A DNA stretch of 64,000 nt from Epiperipatus broadwayi. Taxonomy: Eukaryota; Onychophora; Udeonychophora; Euonychophora; Peripatidae. The stretch lies in contig JAQFVV010000286.1 of the NCBI GenBank assembly GCA_028023455.1, positions 525,870 through 589,869 of the forward strand, given 5' to 3'. This document shows positions 35,285-48,660 of this stretch, piece after piece. The position numbers were made by a program, and so were the translations under genes. The notes beneath the pieces are model-generated. The model had not been told where the DNA came from and did not search any database. It worked only from the letters and a program-made list of their open reading frames with translations. The stretch's first letter is position 1, and each line of letters opens with the position of its first letter.

Positions 35285-36546
35285 AGAAACACTGTAAAGC
35301 ATTTGCCTACATGGATGATGTCCTTGTCACCTTACCTTCCCAAAAATATCTAAAACCTCTCATACAAATAATCAACAAATTTTCCGAATCCTCCAAACTT
35401 TCCTTCAACCTCAACAAGTCATCGGCATGGAAAATCAACACCGGCAAGAAGATATCATCGCCTTTCTCAGCAGACCCCCAAAACTTTTTGGGGTTTCCCA
35501 TATACAAGTCACCACAAGCCATGTCGATACAAATACAGAATTCCATCATTGAAGCTGCCACCAACACAGTTAAAAACCTTGCCAAGGTTTATTTATCACT
35601 GCAAGGGAAAATCTCTCTCCTCAATATCAAGGTAATGGCAAAGATTAGCTACTATCTACCCATAATTAACATGACAAAGGCTTTCAATACCAAAATCAAC
35701 CGAATCTGTGCACGGCTGTTGTGGAATGGTAAAACAGCGGCCATAGGAATTGAACGCATGCAGCGACATAGTAAAAATAATGGTATGTCGCTGCATGCTA
35801 CGTTTTCTATATATTACCAAAAGTGTCACTCTCTGATCCACATCCTACAAAAGAAATTTCCCCAGATTGTAGCGGAACAACCAGTCATTCCATCTGACAG
35901 ACCTCCACCTTCAAAGATAAGCTGGCTAAATCAGATACTTGACTACCTTTTCGCTCACAATGGCCACTCTTCCCTAGTATTCAGACAAAAAATCATTTGG
36001 GATGCTCATGGCCTGCTATTTCCCACACAAAACTCTACCATTCCTTACCTAGGTGGTAACAATCACGTGGTCACCAGGTTTTTCAAGCATCTCAAGCTGG
36101 AGCCAAGGTTCCTGGACTTTCTCGTAAAAATCAACCTGAATTCACTCCAGACAAACTGGTTCCTGCACTACAGGAGATTCCTCAAGAATATAGATCCTAT
36201 GTGTCACAACTGCCATAGAACCTGTGAAACCTTTGATCATATGATAAATGATTGCCCAGCATATGACAAAATCAGAACTTTCATTACTTACCACTGCCAC
36301 ATTTCCCTGAACAAAATCTTAAATATTAAATGCTGCTTCCTGTCCAAGGATTATGTCACCACAAGACTCTCAACCTTTCTGACTTATGCCATCTGGTTGG
36401 CCAGATGTCGCAACAAGTTTACCTTTCCTCATCCCAAGCCTGAAGACACATTCATTTCCAAGCTAAAGGAATTTTGCCATAAGGACAGAATAATCTCTTC
36501 CAGATTTTTATTTGACAACACGTGGAGCCTGATTAAGCTGGATTAA
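35262..36546 (+). pseudogene. LINE ORF2, RT catalytic box to C-terminal zinc finger
   Basis: AFAYMDDVLVTLPS (about 35297-35338) is the catalytic box. FNLNKSSAWKI and FLGFPIYKS follow as thumb-proximal blocks. After about 350 residues of connection comes CHNCHRTCETFDHMINDC (about 36203-36256), the CCHC finger found at the C-terminus of many LINE ORF2 proteins. The frame is open from 35311 to the TAA at 36544. A perfect inverted repeat interrupts the coding at 35756-35798. Confidence 0.9.
35756..35798. repeat. 15-bp perfect inverted repeat inside LINE ORF2
   Basis: GCATGCAGCGACATA and TATGTCGCTGCATGC flank a 13-nt loop. The frame stays open, giving RMQRHSKNNGMSLHA. The GC-rich arms in AT-rich coding sequence suggest a template-switch copy. 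Confidence 0.9.
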
Positions 36547-36680
36547 CAACACCAGTAACCACATCAGAACATTTGGTTGCCTGACTAACATGGATAACTA
36601 TTATTTTTGATTTACAATTGTATCACTATTACATATGGTTTTTTCAATAAAATTATTTATAAATAAATAATAAAAATTAC
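36547..36680 (+). terminator. LINE 3' UTR with polyadenylation signal and A-rich tail
   Basis: About 100 bases after the ORF2 stop, TCAATAAAATTATTTATAAATAAATAATAAAAA supplies AATAAA (36646) and a TAAA-type tail, as expected for target-primed insertion. The target-site duplication could not be identified. Confidence 0.6.
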
Positions 36681-37171
36681 CATTAAACAATCAGAGAATC
36701 AAAATATAAAGTATATACATCTAATATAATTAAACTTGGTGGAAATATTGTTTATGGTAAAAATAATTTAATATTAAATGGAAAGATGCCTATCTACTTG
36801 AAAAGAAAGTTTTTAATGAATGTTTTTACCCATACTTATTATGAATCTGAGTCTTGGAAACTTAACAGAAGTTAATCCAAATATTTCAGTCCACCTAAAA
36901 AAGTATAAACAGATGTATTTTTGAAGTAGCAAGAAAAAATTGAAAGTAAAATATGTAGGAGAGAAAAGAAATAGATATCATTAACATCAGTGAAAAATTG
37001 AGAAACTGAAACAAAACTGGTTTATAAATATTGTAATAGATGGACAATTTAATTCTTAAGCTGAATTGGAATAGATTATAAAGCACATTCAAAAACGACA
37101 ATATGAAAAATGTAAAACCACTAAATCATCACATAATCACCATTGCCTATGCTTATACAAGCTTTTAAAAT
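36681..37171. other. AT-rich stretch between the LINE and an inverted-repeat element
   Basis: No coding frame or bounded repeat is seen. Confidence 0.5.
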
Positions 37172-37484
37172 AGTAGCAAACTCTCTGTAGCGTAATGCCA
37201 CCCACTGCAAGCCAAACATTATTGTGTTTTCATTTTAGGTTCATAACTTTATAGTTAACTAAATAAGTAAAAGGTTGTTGCTGGGGGATTGCATTAGATC
37301 CTAATATCTAGATGTAGTATTTTTAGATTCAAAATTCTTCACTGATGAAAATCAAAGACTAGAAACTAGTCTTTGAATATTAATGAGTAAATAATAGATA
37401 GGGATTTTATGCATAAACCTTCTAGCATACATAGATTATTATGGCTTGTACTGGGTGGTGCTATTGTATGGAAAGTTTGTTACT
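37172..37484. mobile_element. diverged relative of the 16733-17130 inverted-repeat element
   Basis: The arms (37172-37214 and 37442-37484; GCAAGCCA/TGGCTTG at the inner edges) are imperfect inverted complements. The interior aligns by eye with 16900-17070, including TTGCATTAGATCCTA and ATAGGGATTTTATGCA. It has CTGATGA (37342-37348) and GAAACTAGTC (37362-37371), but stems I and II are mostly destroyed, so the hammerhead-like motif is a relic. Confidence 0.65.
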
Positions 37485-37769
37485 GTTTTATAGAAGCTGT
37501 ATTGATAAAATAAGAAAAAAATTGATATAATGGGAGCAGAGTGTCGATTAAAAAAAACTAAAGAATTTCATCTTACACTGAAATGACAATGATTAAAAAT
37601 GATGATGCTTGATAACATAAAAATGTAATTAATATATTCATTTATCATATTAATGCATATGTATGATTTCTAAATCAGATAAAAAAATATGAAGCTAATA
37701 TTTCATTGAATAAAGATGTAATTGAGTTCGGTATTCATTAAATGAGAAGATAAAAGATTAACAGTCATT

Positions 37770-38449
<680 letters not shown>

Positions 38450-38629
38450 TATTATTGTTCTATTCAAAATAACTGTCTATAATATTAACACTATCCATTT
38501 GAAAATATTCCACATGCTTCTCATTATTACAAAAAAATATTATAAAGTAATATAACATCAGTTTTATAATTAGAAATGACATAATGCAACATGATGGAGT
38601 CAAGAATTTAAAACAATATATTATGTAAT

Positions 38630-40470
38630 CATAAACGTTTAGCTTCATTAGACATCATAAATTGGCAAGCCAAAATATAACGGATACCATGTGACAGACA
38701 TAATATTTTATTAAATGTGTCTACTTTATGAGTTTCATTAAGCATTTAAAATACAGCAGAATATAGCAAAGATTATAATTGAATTATTATAATAAAAATT
38801 ATACTAATCAATTCTCGCAATTATATACTAAAATATAATTAAAAATTCTATTAAATTGAGAAGACAAAAATGTATCAGCATGTATACCTCAGATAGCATG
38901 ATTCCAATGGTACCTTAATTTGTCATTTAATTATAATAATAAATACTGTTGCCATAAATCATTATTCTTAGAAATTACCTAAAATATGAATGGTCAAAAC
39001 ATAATGAATGATAATTTAAAGTAGGAAGATCAAAGATAATTATATGCGATTATATCTACATTTATAATCTACACTAACAACTCTTTTTTAAACATATATT
39101 CAATATATAATGTTATAATTTTAAATGTTGCCCATAAATTAATTTATAATAATTCAATTTATTACAAACTTTTGTATTTATAAAGCACCAATAAGTCTAC
39201 ACTATTCAATTTAGGAAACAAGTAATTCAGTAAACAGATGATTGTTACATTTTCATTTCCCATTGTAGGGAAGTATGGCGATGTTTATTATATCTAAACT
39301 AGATGGTTTATTATCTAATGAATTTGTAATTTGTGGATTGTGTAAAATAATATCTCGTAAGTATAATTTATGGAATAGGTGATTCAATATTTTCTGAAAA
39401 CAAAGGATGCATTAATTAGTAATAATATGTAAATTTATTTAGGTAATAACAAAAAATACTGTTTCATACTTATAAATTTCAAAGTTTATTATATGATAAT
39501 CTATTTTGAGTATTGCAATTACTCAATTGAAATCTATACTTTAAATAACATTTTGACATATATATTTACAATAAAATGTTAAATATATTTAAATTATTTT
39601 ATTAAAGTTATTGATATTAATTAATTCAAGTCTTATTTTATGACGTAGTTGTTTAAATTCATATTAAATAATATGAATAAAATATACGCTGTTACTTGAA
39701 ATCTTTACAAAGGAAAAACTTTAATTAGATATCTATTAATATTTTCATATATGTGAAAATATAAGAAATATAAATTTAATATATAATTTTTATAAGCCAT
39801 TTATGTATACTAGCATTGATTATTTCTTTTGACATCTTTGATGTTTTTTAATTACAGTTTCGTTTTCTTTGATGTTTTTGTAGGATACCCAAGATGTTAA
39901 CAATGATTCGTGCTTCTACATACTTTGTTTTTAATTGGCATCCAGCTATTTTCCACTTATTAAATATTAATGTTCTGAACTACAGTGCATAAAATTTGTA
40001 ACATGTTAAAAATGATTTATATATTTATATAGTTATCCATTTCATTTATAGTTGTATAGATATTGGCTAAGAAGGGTCCGTGCCCTCTTCATAATATTTA
40101 CTCAAAATTTTGTCCATCAAATTTATAAAATGTTAAATAAGTCATGTAAACAAAAAAAAAGAAAAATTCTGCTTTGTTACTAAGCAACAATGTGTTCTTT
40201 TTAATGTTGGCTCATAATATTCTTTCTTTTTATGATAACAAAGTTTATTATTATTCAATATGATTAAGAAAATATTTTATTTTTATTTAAATTTAAATAG
40301 AATACACATAATCACTCTTGCATTCATTTCGAATTTGAATTCAACTCTTTAAATATGAATTATAATTAATCTTATACAAACAAATGATGCTTAATTGTTT
40401 TTGTTATTTACAATTTAATACTATAGATAGATGATATGTAATGGACTTAAATATCACATATTTCTATTAT
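38630..40470 (-). repeat. 3' LTR of the gag-only element
   Basis: It aligns by eye with 43680-45285 over its first 1.5 kb, for example AAACGTTTAGCTTCATTA against AAACATTTAGCTTTATTA, and ATAATGAATGATAATTTAAA in both. Its last 0.3 kb (about 40165-40450) has no partner there but matches 54500-54770, so it belongs to the repeat and the other LTR is truncated. Confidence 0.68.
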
Positions 40471-43400
40471 TAATAAAATAAAGAAAATAATTCAACCCAT
40501 AATATAAACTAAAACTTTTTAAGTAAATCTATTATTTATAATTTAGGATTAACAATAAAATCAATGACTATATAATTATATGGGTTTTTTTTTAGAAATT
40601 GATTGTGCATCTTCAAGACATAGGTTTATGGTATGAATTTAAACTATGGGCATTATATTTTCCTTATAGTATTTGTAGACTCTTGTAGTAATTAAGAAAC
40701 ATCCAATTGTAGATGTTACTGGAACATGATTTGTATTGTTATTTTTCCTATATTCTTTGAAGATGATACATTAGTAACATTTTGAGTGCTTGGGTATCAT
40801 TTATTCTATATGTTTCTATATTTTACTATTATATCTCCTAGGCATATGTCATGCCTAACTATACCTTTATTGTTTTATATGTATGCTTGAAGTTTGGAAT
40901 GTAGAATTATATATTTTAAAATGTTTGTCTCTGGTGTGTCTTGCTTAAGGTTCTTGCTGCAATCTTTCCATGTTAGTGTTGTTTAATAGTTTTACCATAT
41001 CTTCAATAGTGACTCGAAAAGCAGCAAGGAGAATTTGTTACACTCATCAAGGCAAGTTTTGTCTAATGGTTTTTATAATTTGATCTTCAGATAGTGGGTA
41101 TGATGTAAGGGTCCTAAGTATAGATACTGGCAGTAAAAACATTGGGTTAAATTCTCTTCCTGAGTTACTCCTAAGTCTTTCATGAGATACTTAATGACAA
41201 TTACCATCCTGCTTTGCTTCACTCCAAAAACTATTTAATAAATCTTGTTGATAGTCTCCAAAAGTAATAAGTTTTCTGAATAATGATCCCCATCAACATT
41301 TAGTAGATCTATATAGGTATTTACTTGCAATAGCAACCTTTTATTTTTTACTCAGCCCATGAAATAAGAACAACTCTTGTAATGTTTTAAATGCTCCATA
41401 AGATTTTCCACAATATCACCTTTGAATATTTTAAGTGTAATAAATTTGAATATAATATTATAATTTTTGTATAAGTTGACTGACTGTCTTTACATTGTTC
41501 CTGGACATTAATGTTGTCTATGTGTTTAAACTTCCTATCCCTTTGTGATATTGGACTTTGAACAACACTGTTAACTCCTTCCACACTATCATTTAATATT
41601 CTTTCTGTATTCAATGGATAATTTGTTGTAGGTAGTATAATATCTAATTTAAATAGTGATATTCCAGTGCTATTTTGATTTCCTATATTTTTATCATAAG
41701 GCTTTATTAAAATATCATTATATTTATTTATTTCATCTTGAATTTGATTTTTAATATCAGTCATAATACTTATGATTTTGTTTGACATTCCTCTTCCAAA
41801 TTCTTTTTATGGTATCAATTCCTTTTTTTATTCTGCCTTAAAGCTTTTATTTTTCTTTTATTGAAGTTAGGTTCTTAATTACCATATTTAATATAAGTTG
41901 GTTAATTGGAGATTGTGAGTAGACTTTCAAATCATTTACTTCAGATTATATCACATATAAGTTAATACTGTAATTTAAATGATTTTGTTCTATTTGAATT
42001 TCATCTTTTGATTTCCTTTTTTTTGTTTGTTCTGTATTTTCTCTTCCTTTTTATTAACTGTTTGCTGACATTTGTTTACCTTAGCTTCTATGACTTTATT
42101 CGTATTTCAGAATTTTAATCTATATTTTTTAACTTTGTTTTCCACCTTCTACATTCAACTTTGTTTTTTTTTTTATACTATTTTTTAATTTATTAATTTT
42201 GGCCTGCATTTCATCTTGAGTTTTTTCCACTTTATTTTCTAATTCATTAACTTTAACTCTCAAGTTATATTTTTATTCTTGCCACATTTTTATTTCCTGA
42301 ACTAATTATGTAAGCAAATATTTAATCTCTGGCTTTAATATATTTTCTAATTTATATAGACCCTCTTCTGTCTTTATTATTAATATTTTCTGATCTTGCT
42401 TTATTTTTTGTCTGATCTCTTCCTGATTAGTCATGTGTTTTTTGATTTTCATTTAACTTATTCATTAGATCTCATGACAATTCTTGGCTTTGTTTTATTT
42501 TTTGCTTGATCTCTGCATGATTTTGATCACACTCTTTTTAATTTTCATCAATCTTATTTATTACATCTTATGATAATTTTTTGCCTTTGTTTTACTTCAT
42601 CCATTAAGGCCATCAACATTTCTCTTATGAATTTATTTTGATCTTCTTTTAAGGTGACAAAAGTTTCACTAACTTTTTTTCCTTTTCCTAATATTTCTAG
42701 TTCTTTCTTATTTTCCATAGTTTACTTTATAATATTTTTATTATTTCATTTAAAAGGAAAGAACATGAATTTCTCTTTTAACTCGGTATCATAGACTGAA
42801 TAAATGAATAACTTATTTTATTGTTTCTATGCTTTATATTTATATTTTTTTAACTTAATTAGATATTTACTTATATACATACCTTAATTTACACAAAACA
42901 TAAGATAGTATAATAGCATTATTTCTCAATAGGAATTGATTCACCATTAATAAAATTACTTTCAAACTAACATATATTTTCTTAATTTCAAATTATATTT
43001 TTTTTTTTTTTGCAATATAATGTTAATATTATAACTACACTCAAAAGACTTTGTGTTATATAATTGTCAATAAATACAAACGAAAAGTAGCAAATATTTT
43101 TCTATCAATTTTCTGAAAATAAATAAGAATCCAAGCACATTCCAGTAAAATAATAAGTTGACTTTAAATACTATTCATCTGATTATTACTTCATAAAGAA
43201 ACTTTAAAAAATGTTCATTAGTAAGCCCATATTCTTTTGATCTTTTATCATTATATAGCACATACTTGGATGCTTTCAGAAGCATAAATATAAATTTCAA
43301 CTTTTAACATTATTTGATAAACTCATGTGTGATATCATGTACGTTGTCTTTATTTGCTTTTTTTGGCACATTCATAAAAAATATTTTATATCTCTATTAT

Positions 43401-43652
43401 CTATTAATATGTGTATTGTTGCATCCATTTCTACAAAATAATTTAACAACCAACTATAAATTTGAGCTTTCAACAAAACATAATTACAAAATTAAAGTAA
43501 TTATTATCTATTGAGTCTTTGCCAATAACTTCGAATTAATACTAATATAGACAAAAATTAACATATTAATTATAATCCTTGCATAACTATTTTATTCCTA
43601 TGTATTTATTTCTGTACGATTCTGAGTCTCTCATGGTTTATAAATAAATGAT
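40471..43652 (-). pseudogene. decayed gag in the interior of the gag-only element
   Basis: The start MENKKELEILGKGKKVSETF lies at 42718 and leads into a charged, coiled-coil-like region soon broken by stops (about 42540-41800). A better preserved frame covers 41788-41387. About 41390-41456 gives KFITLKIFKGDIVENLMEHL and then, in a shifted frame, LQELFLFHGLSKK and VAIASKYLY. These are homologous to KVFRGDQGKNPLAHLDSL and ELFYFYQASEGDQLAIANHY of the element at 1-10480. Reading continues through LLNSFWSEAKQDG to about 40950. Left of that, and right of 42718, is non-coding leader or 3' sequence. No pol motif was found. Confidence 0.72.
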
Positions 43653-43671
43653 GACTCCTATTGGGTGACCA
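43653..43671 (-). other. primer-binding site candidate of the gag-only element
   Basis: On the minus strand TGGTCACCCAATAGGAGTC follows the inner LTR edge. It shares TGG and CACCCAA with the PBS at 24214, but matches tRNA-Lys less well downstream. Confidence 0.5.
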
Positions 43672-43679
43672 AAATTTAA

Positions 43680-45290
43680 TGACAAACATTTAGCTTTATT
43701 AGGCCCCATAAATTGGGCAAGCAGACTACATGTAACAGACAAAATATCCTATTAAATTTGTCTTTCTTATGTATTTCATTAGGTATTTGAAATATTACAG
43801 AAAATAGCACAGGTTATAATTGAATTATTAAAATAAAAATTATACAAATCAAGTTTCACAAGTATATACTAAAAAGCATGTATAACTTAGGTAGTATGAT
43901 TCCATTGGTCCCATAATTTGTCATTTAATTATAACAATAAATACTATTACCATAAAATATTATTAGAAATTATCTAACATTTTGGTGATCAAAGTATAAT
44001 GAATGATAATTTAAAGTAGGAAGATCAAAAATAATGATATGTAATTATATCTACATTTTTAATGTACTCTAAATAACTGTTTCTAAATATAAGTTCAATA
44101 TATAATGTTATAATTTTGAAATTTTCCTATAAATGAATTTATAATAATCTAAATTATTTCAGACTTATAAAATTTATAAAGTGCCAATGAGTCCACAAAT
44201 GGATAAATATTAATTTCAGTAAACAAGTAATTGAATGAACAAATGGTATATTATCTAAGGAATATATAACTTTTGGTCTGGGTGAATTAATACCTCATAA
44301 GTAATATAATTTATAGGATAGGTGAATCAATATTTTATGGGAAAAAAAATCAAAGGATGCATTAATTAATGATAATATGCAAATTTATTAAGATAATAAT
44401 AAAAATACAAGTTTCACACTTATAAATTTCAAAGTTCATTATATTATTACTCAATTGCAATCATACTTTAAATAACATTTTGACACATATATTTTACAAT
44501 AAAAACATGGTTAGTATATGATATCTTTTGCACCTGGCATACAGACATAAATATATATAAACTATAAATAAAAATATACATATTTTTAATAATATTTTTT
44601 TTTATTTTAGATTATTTAAACCTCTCTAAAATTAATTACATACATTCAAAAAAAAAATTCAAAAGTTAAAGATATCCTTTAAGTTATTTTACTAAAGTTA
44701 TTGATATTAACTAATTTAAGTCATATTTACTTGATCTAGTTATTTACATTTATATTGAATAATATGAATAAAATATATGGTTACTTGAAATCTTTAGGGA
44801 AAGGGAACTTTAAATAGATATCTATTAATAAATATTTTTTACATATGTTGAAAATAGAAGAAAGATAAATTTAATTATAATTTTCATAAGGCATTTGCTA
44901 TATCAGTGTTGATTTTTCCCATTGCAATATTTGATATTCTTTAATTACAGTTCCATTTTCTTACATGTTTTTTGTAGGATTCCCATGATGATAACAAAAG
45001 ATCCATGATTCCATGTACATTGTTTCTAGATGGTATCCAGCTATTTTCTGCTAATGTTCACATTCATACCCGAACGTCAACTGCTTTGAACTACTAAGCA
45101 TAGTATTTTTAATGTGTTAGAAAATGATTATTAGTTTTTTTTATCTTTTGTTATCGATTTCATTTATAGTCTTATAGATATTAACTAAGAAAGATCCATA
45201 CTCTCCCTCCTTCATAATATTTACTCAAAATGCATTATGATTTTGTCCATCAGCCTCATAAAATATTAAATAAGATGTGCAAACAATGTA
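43680..45290 (-). repeat. 5' LTR of the gag-only element, truncated
   Basis: Homologous to 38630-40145. Similarity ends at a TA run near 45285, where the PBS-like cluster begins, so its outer end was removed or displaced. Confidence 0.65.
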
Positions 45291-45350
45291 TATATATATT
45301 CTAACTAAATAAAAATAGAGGAGACCATAGTCACACTTAGAGGTGACCAC

Positions 45351-45846
45351 GTTGGCATCAAATCTAACAAAATAAATGAGAGCCTTTTATGTTGTGGGCC
45401 AAATCTAACTAAATGAGAATGCTTCCAGCTTATTTTAGAGCCCCATATTGGGTGCCAATTCTAACCAAATGAAAAGGCTTCTTCAACATTGTGGACCAAA
45501 TCTAACTAAATGAGAATGGGAGAGTTTATAAATATAACATATATTATCGGACAGTTTAAGCTAATTATAACTTTATTCAAATAGTCACACAAGCACATTA
45601 TGGATTAATTGTAATATTTCTTTATTTCAGCTTGGGTGACCACACTATGCATTAATTATAACCTATATTTAAATCTATATGGCATTCAAACACTTGCGGC
45701 TAAGTTGCATGCCAATTGTAACATTTTAAGAATGGATCGATGGATGCTCCATCATTCCCAGCCAACACTATTTCTAAAGACTCCTGGGATGATGATTATG
45801 GTAGAGAACATCTATAATTTTATTTGCCAGGGCACCAAATTGCAAC
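45351..45846. repeat. cluster of PBS/LTR-junction-like motifs
   Basis: The pattern GTTGGG-(N)-CCAAATCTAAC recurs at 45351, 45391, 45444, 45487, 45631, 45704 and 45828, often followed by AAATGAGAA. One copy, read on the minus strand at 45438-45457, is TGGCACCCAATATGGGGCTC, very close to the tRNA-Lys PBS. This is either a tandem repeat built on an LTR end or a pile of LTR-end fragments. Confidence 0.55.
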
Positions 45847-48220
45847 TTTAATAAAATATGGAGGTTAAACCTCATTTCAATAACTTATCAATAAATTTCA
45901 GCAATAATATTTAAGGAATGGGTTAATCAATAATCAATCAATTAAGAGACCATTGAGAATGTATTAAAATTGATAATATTAATATTTTTGGAAATTAGTG
46001 GTTATTCTCAGCACACCTTCCATTTACCATCATCAAAGTCACAATTAAAATTTTGTTCCGATTACAAATAGTTCTATATCCATCTCCACCATCTTGATCC
46101 ACCCTTCCATTATCCTCACATCCATAGGTCTATTATCTCTTTTACTATTAGAATTTCCATTATGCTAGCTCATTTCTCCCATTACAATCTCTTCTCAGGG
46201 TTTTTAGAACAATTAAGTGTGGAAATTGAACAAGCTGTGATAGATTATTGGTGATAAACACCCCTCTCATGATCACCTCCAAGGTGATCTTGGGCTATCT
46301 TTAATGTAGTTTAATGTCTATTTACATTAAAGCTCAAATAATTTAAGCTTATCAAATCTATTAGAAAATAACATTATAAACATATTCCCAATTAAAGTAA
46401 AATTATAAAAAAGTGCATCTAGAGAGGTGTTTGAATACAACAGATGGGGAAAGGATTTTATGCCCACTCCCTGCATCCACTATCACTCAATAACTACCCC
46501 TATTCACAATTTATACCTCAACTATATTAAATTATTTGGTAATTCTAAGTATTGGGAATTAACCATTTTTAAATAATTTTACCAGATATTATTTACGAAA
46601 ATGATGATTCAACTATTAATAATAATATATTGATACATGATTGGATTTGAGATGTCTAGATAATAATAACCCACAAAACATTGAGCCATATGCAAATTTT
46701 ATTTAAAACAAATAACAAATTTTATTGACATACTACAATTCAATACATAATGTATACATTCACTTGATGATTCACATGTCTTTCCCCTGTCTTACAATCA
46801 TATTATGATATATATAAAGAAATCTAAATAATAAATATCCCTACATCAATAGATAATATCATGAGGTTTTAAAATATAAATATTCATTTTTAATTATTAG
46901 GGAACCACAATTACCATGGAGTAATATTAACATGAGACAGTTAAAATATTATATACTTGCACATCTATTATATTTTTTTCTCAGTTTTATTCCATATAGT
47001 GAACATTAAATTCCTCCCCCCAATATTTAATGCTTTTACTTACTGATTTGTTTCTAAGGGCAATGCTTCCAATAATAAAATTTAATATCTTTATTTAATG
47101 ATTTTTATCTAATATTCCTTGCCCTATGCTAAACAATAGAGATATTTTATATATGGTGGGACTAAGTTAATTTTGATTACATTCAAATGTCAACAAATTG
47201 GTATCTAGCTCAATCATCATCATACATGCATACACACTATAGTCATGCTCTTATGACAATAATAATATTATTTTAGTAATATTACCTTTCCAGCAAAGTT
47301 CTCAGCTGGCTGCAGATATATTTATTAAATAATTTCAGATACGCATTGCTTATATATTTGTAGATTTTATTTAACCCTTAAGTTGAATATTTATTGACAT
47401 TATTACTCTTGGCTCTTATTGATAAATTAAAATGTATCAACAAAACAATGTTCAAGTACACCAATTGCACACACAATACCACCACTCATTCTGACATCAA
47501 ATTGAGTTTGCGACCCTGTATTCAACATTTATAAGTAATGGTTAGTAATAGCTAGATTTCATACACCCATAAGGAATATCAACATTAACATGAGGCAGGC
47601 AGTGACCCAAATAAAAAAAAACCTTTTCACTAAGGTTAAGATATGCCAGTATTTTTATCGCTAGTCATATAAAAAGACTTGGGTTTACCAATCAACCTCT
47701 GGCCATCAACAAAGAAATCATCTCATGGTGTAGAGAACAACTAAGTGGGAAAACTCTTCCACTGTGTTTAAATACCTTATAAATATAGTAAAAATATCTT
47801 AGGGAGTGAGCTATATGACTCCACTAGCTTGGTGGGGACTCATTGTCTACCCACATATACAGGTCTAACATCAATCTGTACAAGTAAAACTTTCATATCT
47901 ACATTACTCTTGCGAAATAGTAAACTGGAACATGTGTCAATAATATTTCCAAGCATTAATTAGCTTGTAGCTAGTTTTAACTTTATTTAACTTTATGATA
48001 ATAAGAAGAAGAAATGCGCATTAAAATTTCAAAACTACTTCTGTGCACTTTTATAGGATAATGATGATATTTTAGCCCAACAATCATGCAACCTTAATAT
48101 AAAAAACATAGCATTAGGTCTAAACACTTGACAAAAATCCCTGATTCAATTCAAAAAAACATTTCCCACAACAATATCTCTCACTGTTATCATAAAAAAA
48201 ATGTAAAGCATTTAAAACAA
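45847..48220. other. AT-rich stretch, no gene seen
   Basis: No frame of interest and no repeat with clear ends. Confidence 0.5.

Positions 48221-48660
<440 letters not shown>

Larger units (their letters stand above)
29645..36660 (+). mobile_element. LINE (non-LTR retrotransposon), about 7 kb, ORF1 intact, ORF2 broken
   Basis: ORF1 (gag-like with zinc knuckles) overlaps the start of an ORF2 with an apurinic-type endonuclease, an RT and a C-terminal zinc finger. This is the architecture of L1/Tx1-like and several other LINE clades; I cannot assign the clade without a tree. ORF2 carries two frameshifts. The 3' end has AATAAA and an A-rich tail near 36645-36680. The open frame of ORF1 extends upstream to 29645 without an ATG, so the 5' end may be damaged. 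Confidence 0.9.
38630..45290 (-). mobile_element. gag-only LTR retrotransposon
   Basis: Diverged direct repeats at 38630-40470 and 43680-45290 act as LTRs. A PBS-like sequence abuts the right one on the minus strand. The 3.2-kb interior contains a decayed gag (42718 to about 40950) and no sign of protease, RT or integrase. The gag core matches that of the Ty3/gypsy element at 1-10480. Either pol was deleted or the element belongs to a gag-only class mobilised in trans. The LTRs differ much more than those of the other two LTR elements, so the insertion is older. Confidence 0.7.

Noticed and set aside
45636-45851. 71-codon plus-strand frame
   Set aside because: It runs through the PBS-like cluster and resembles no protein family.
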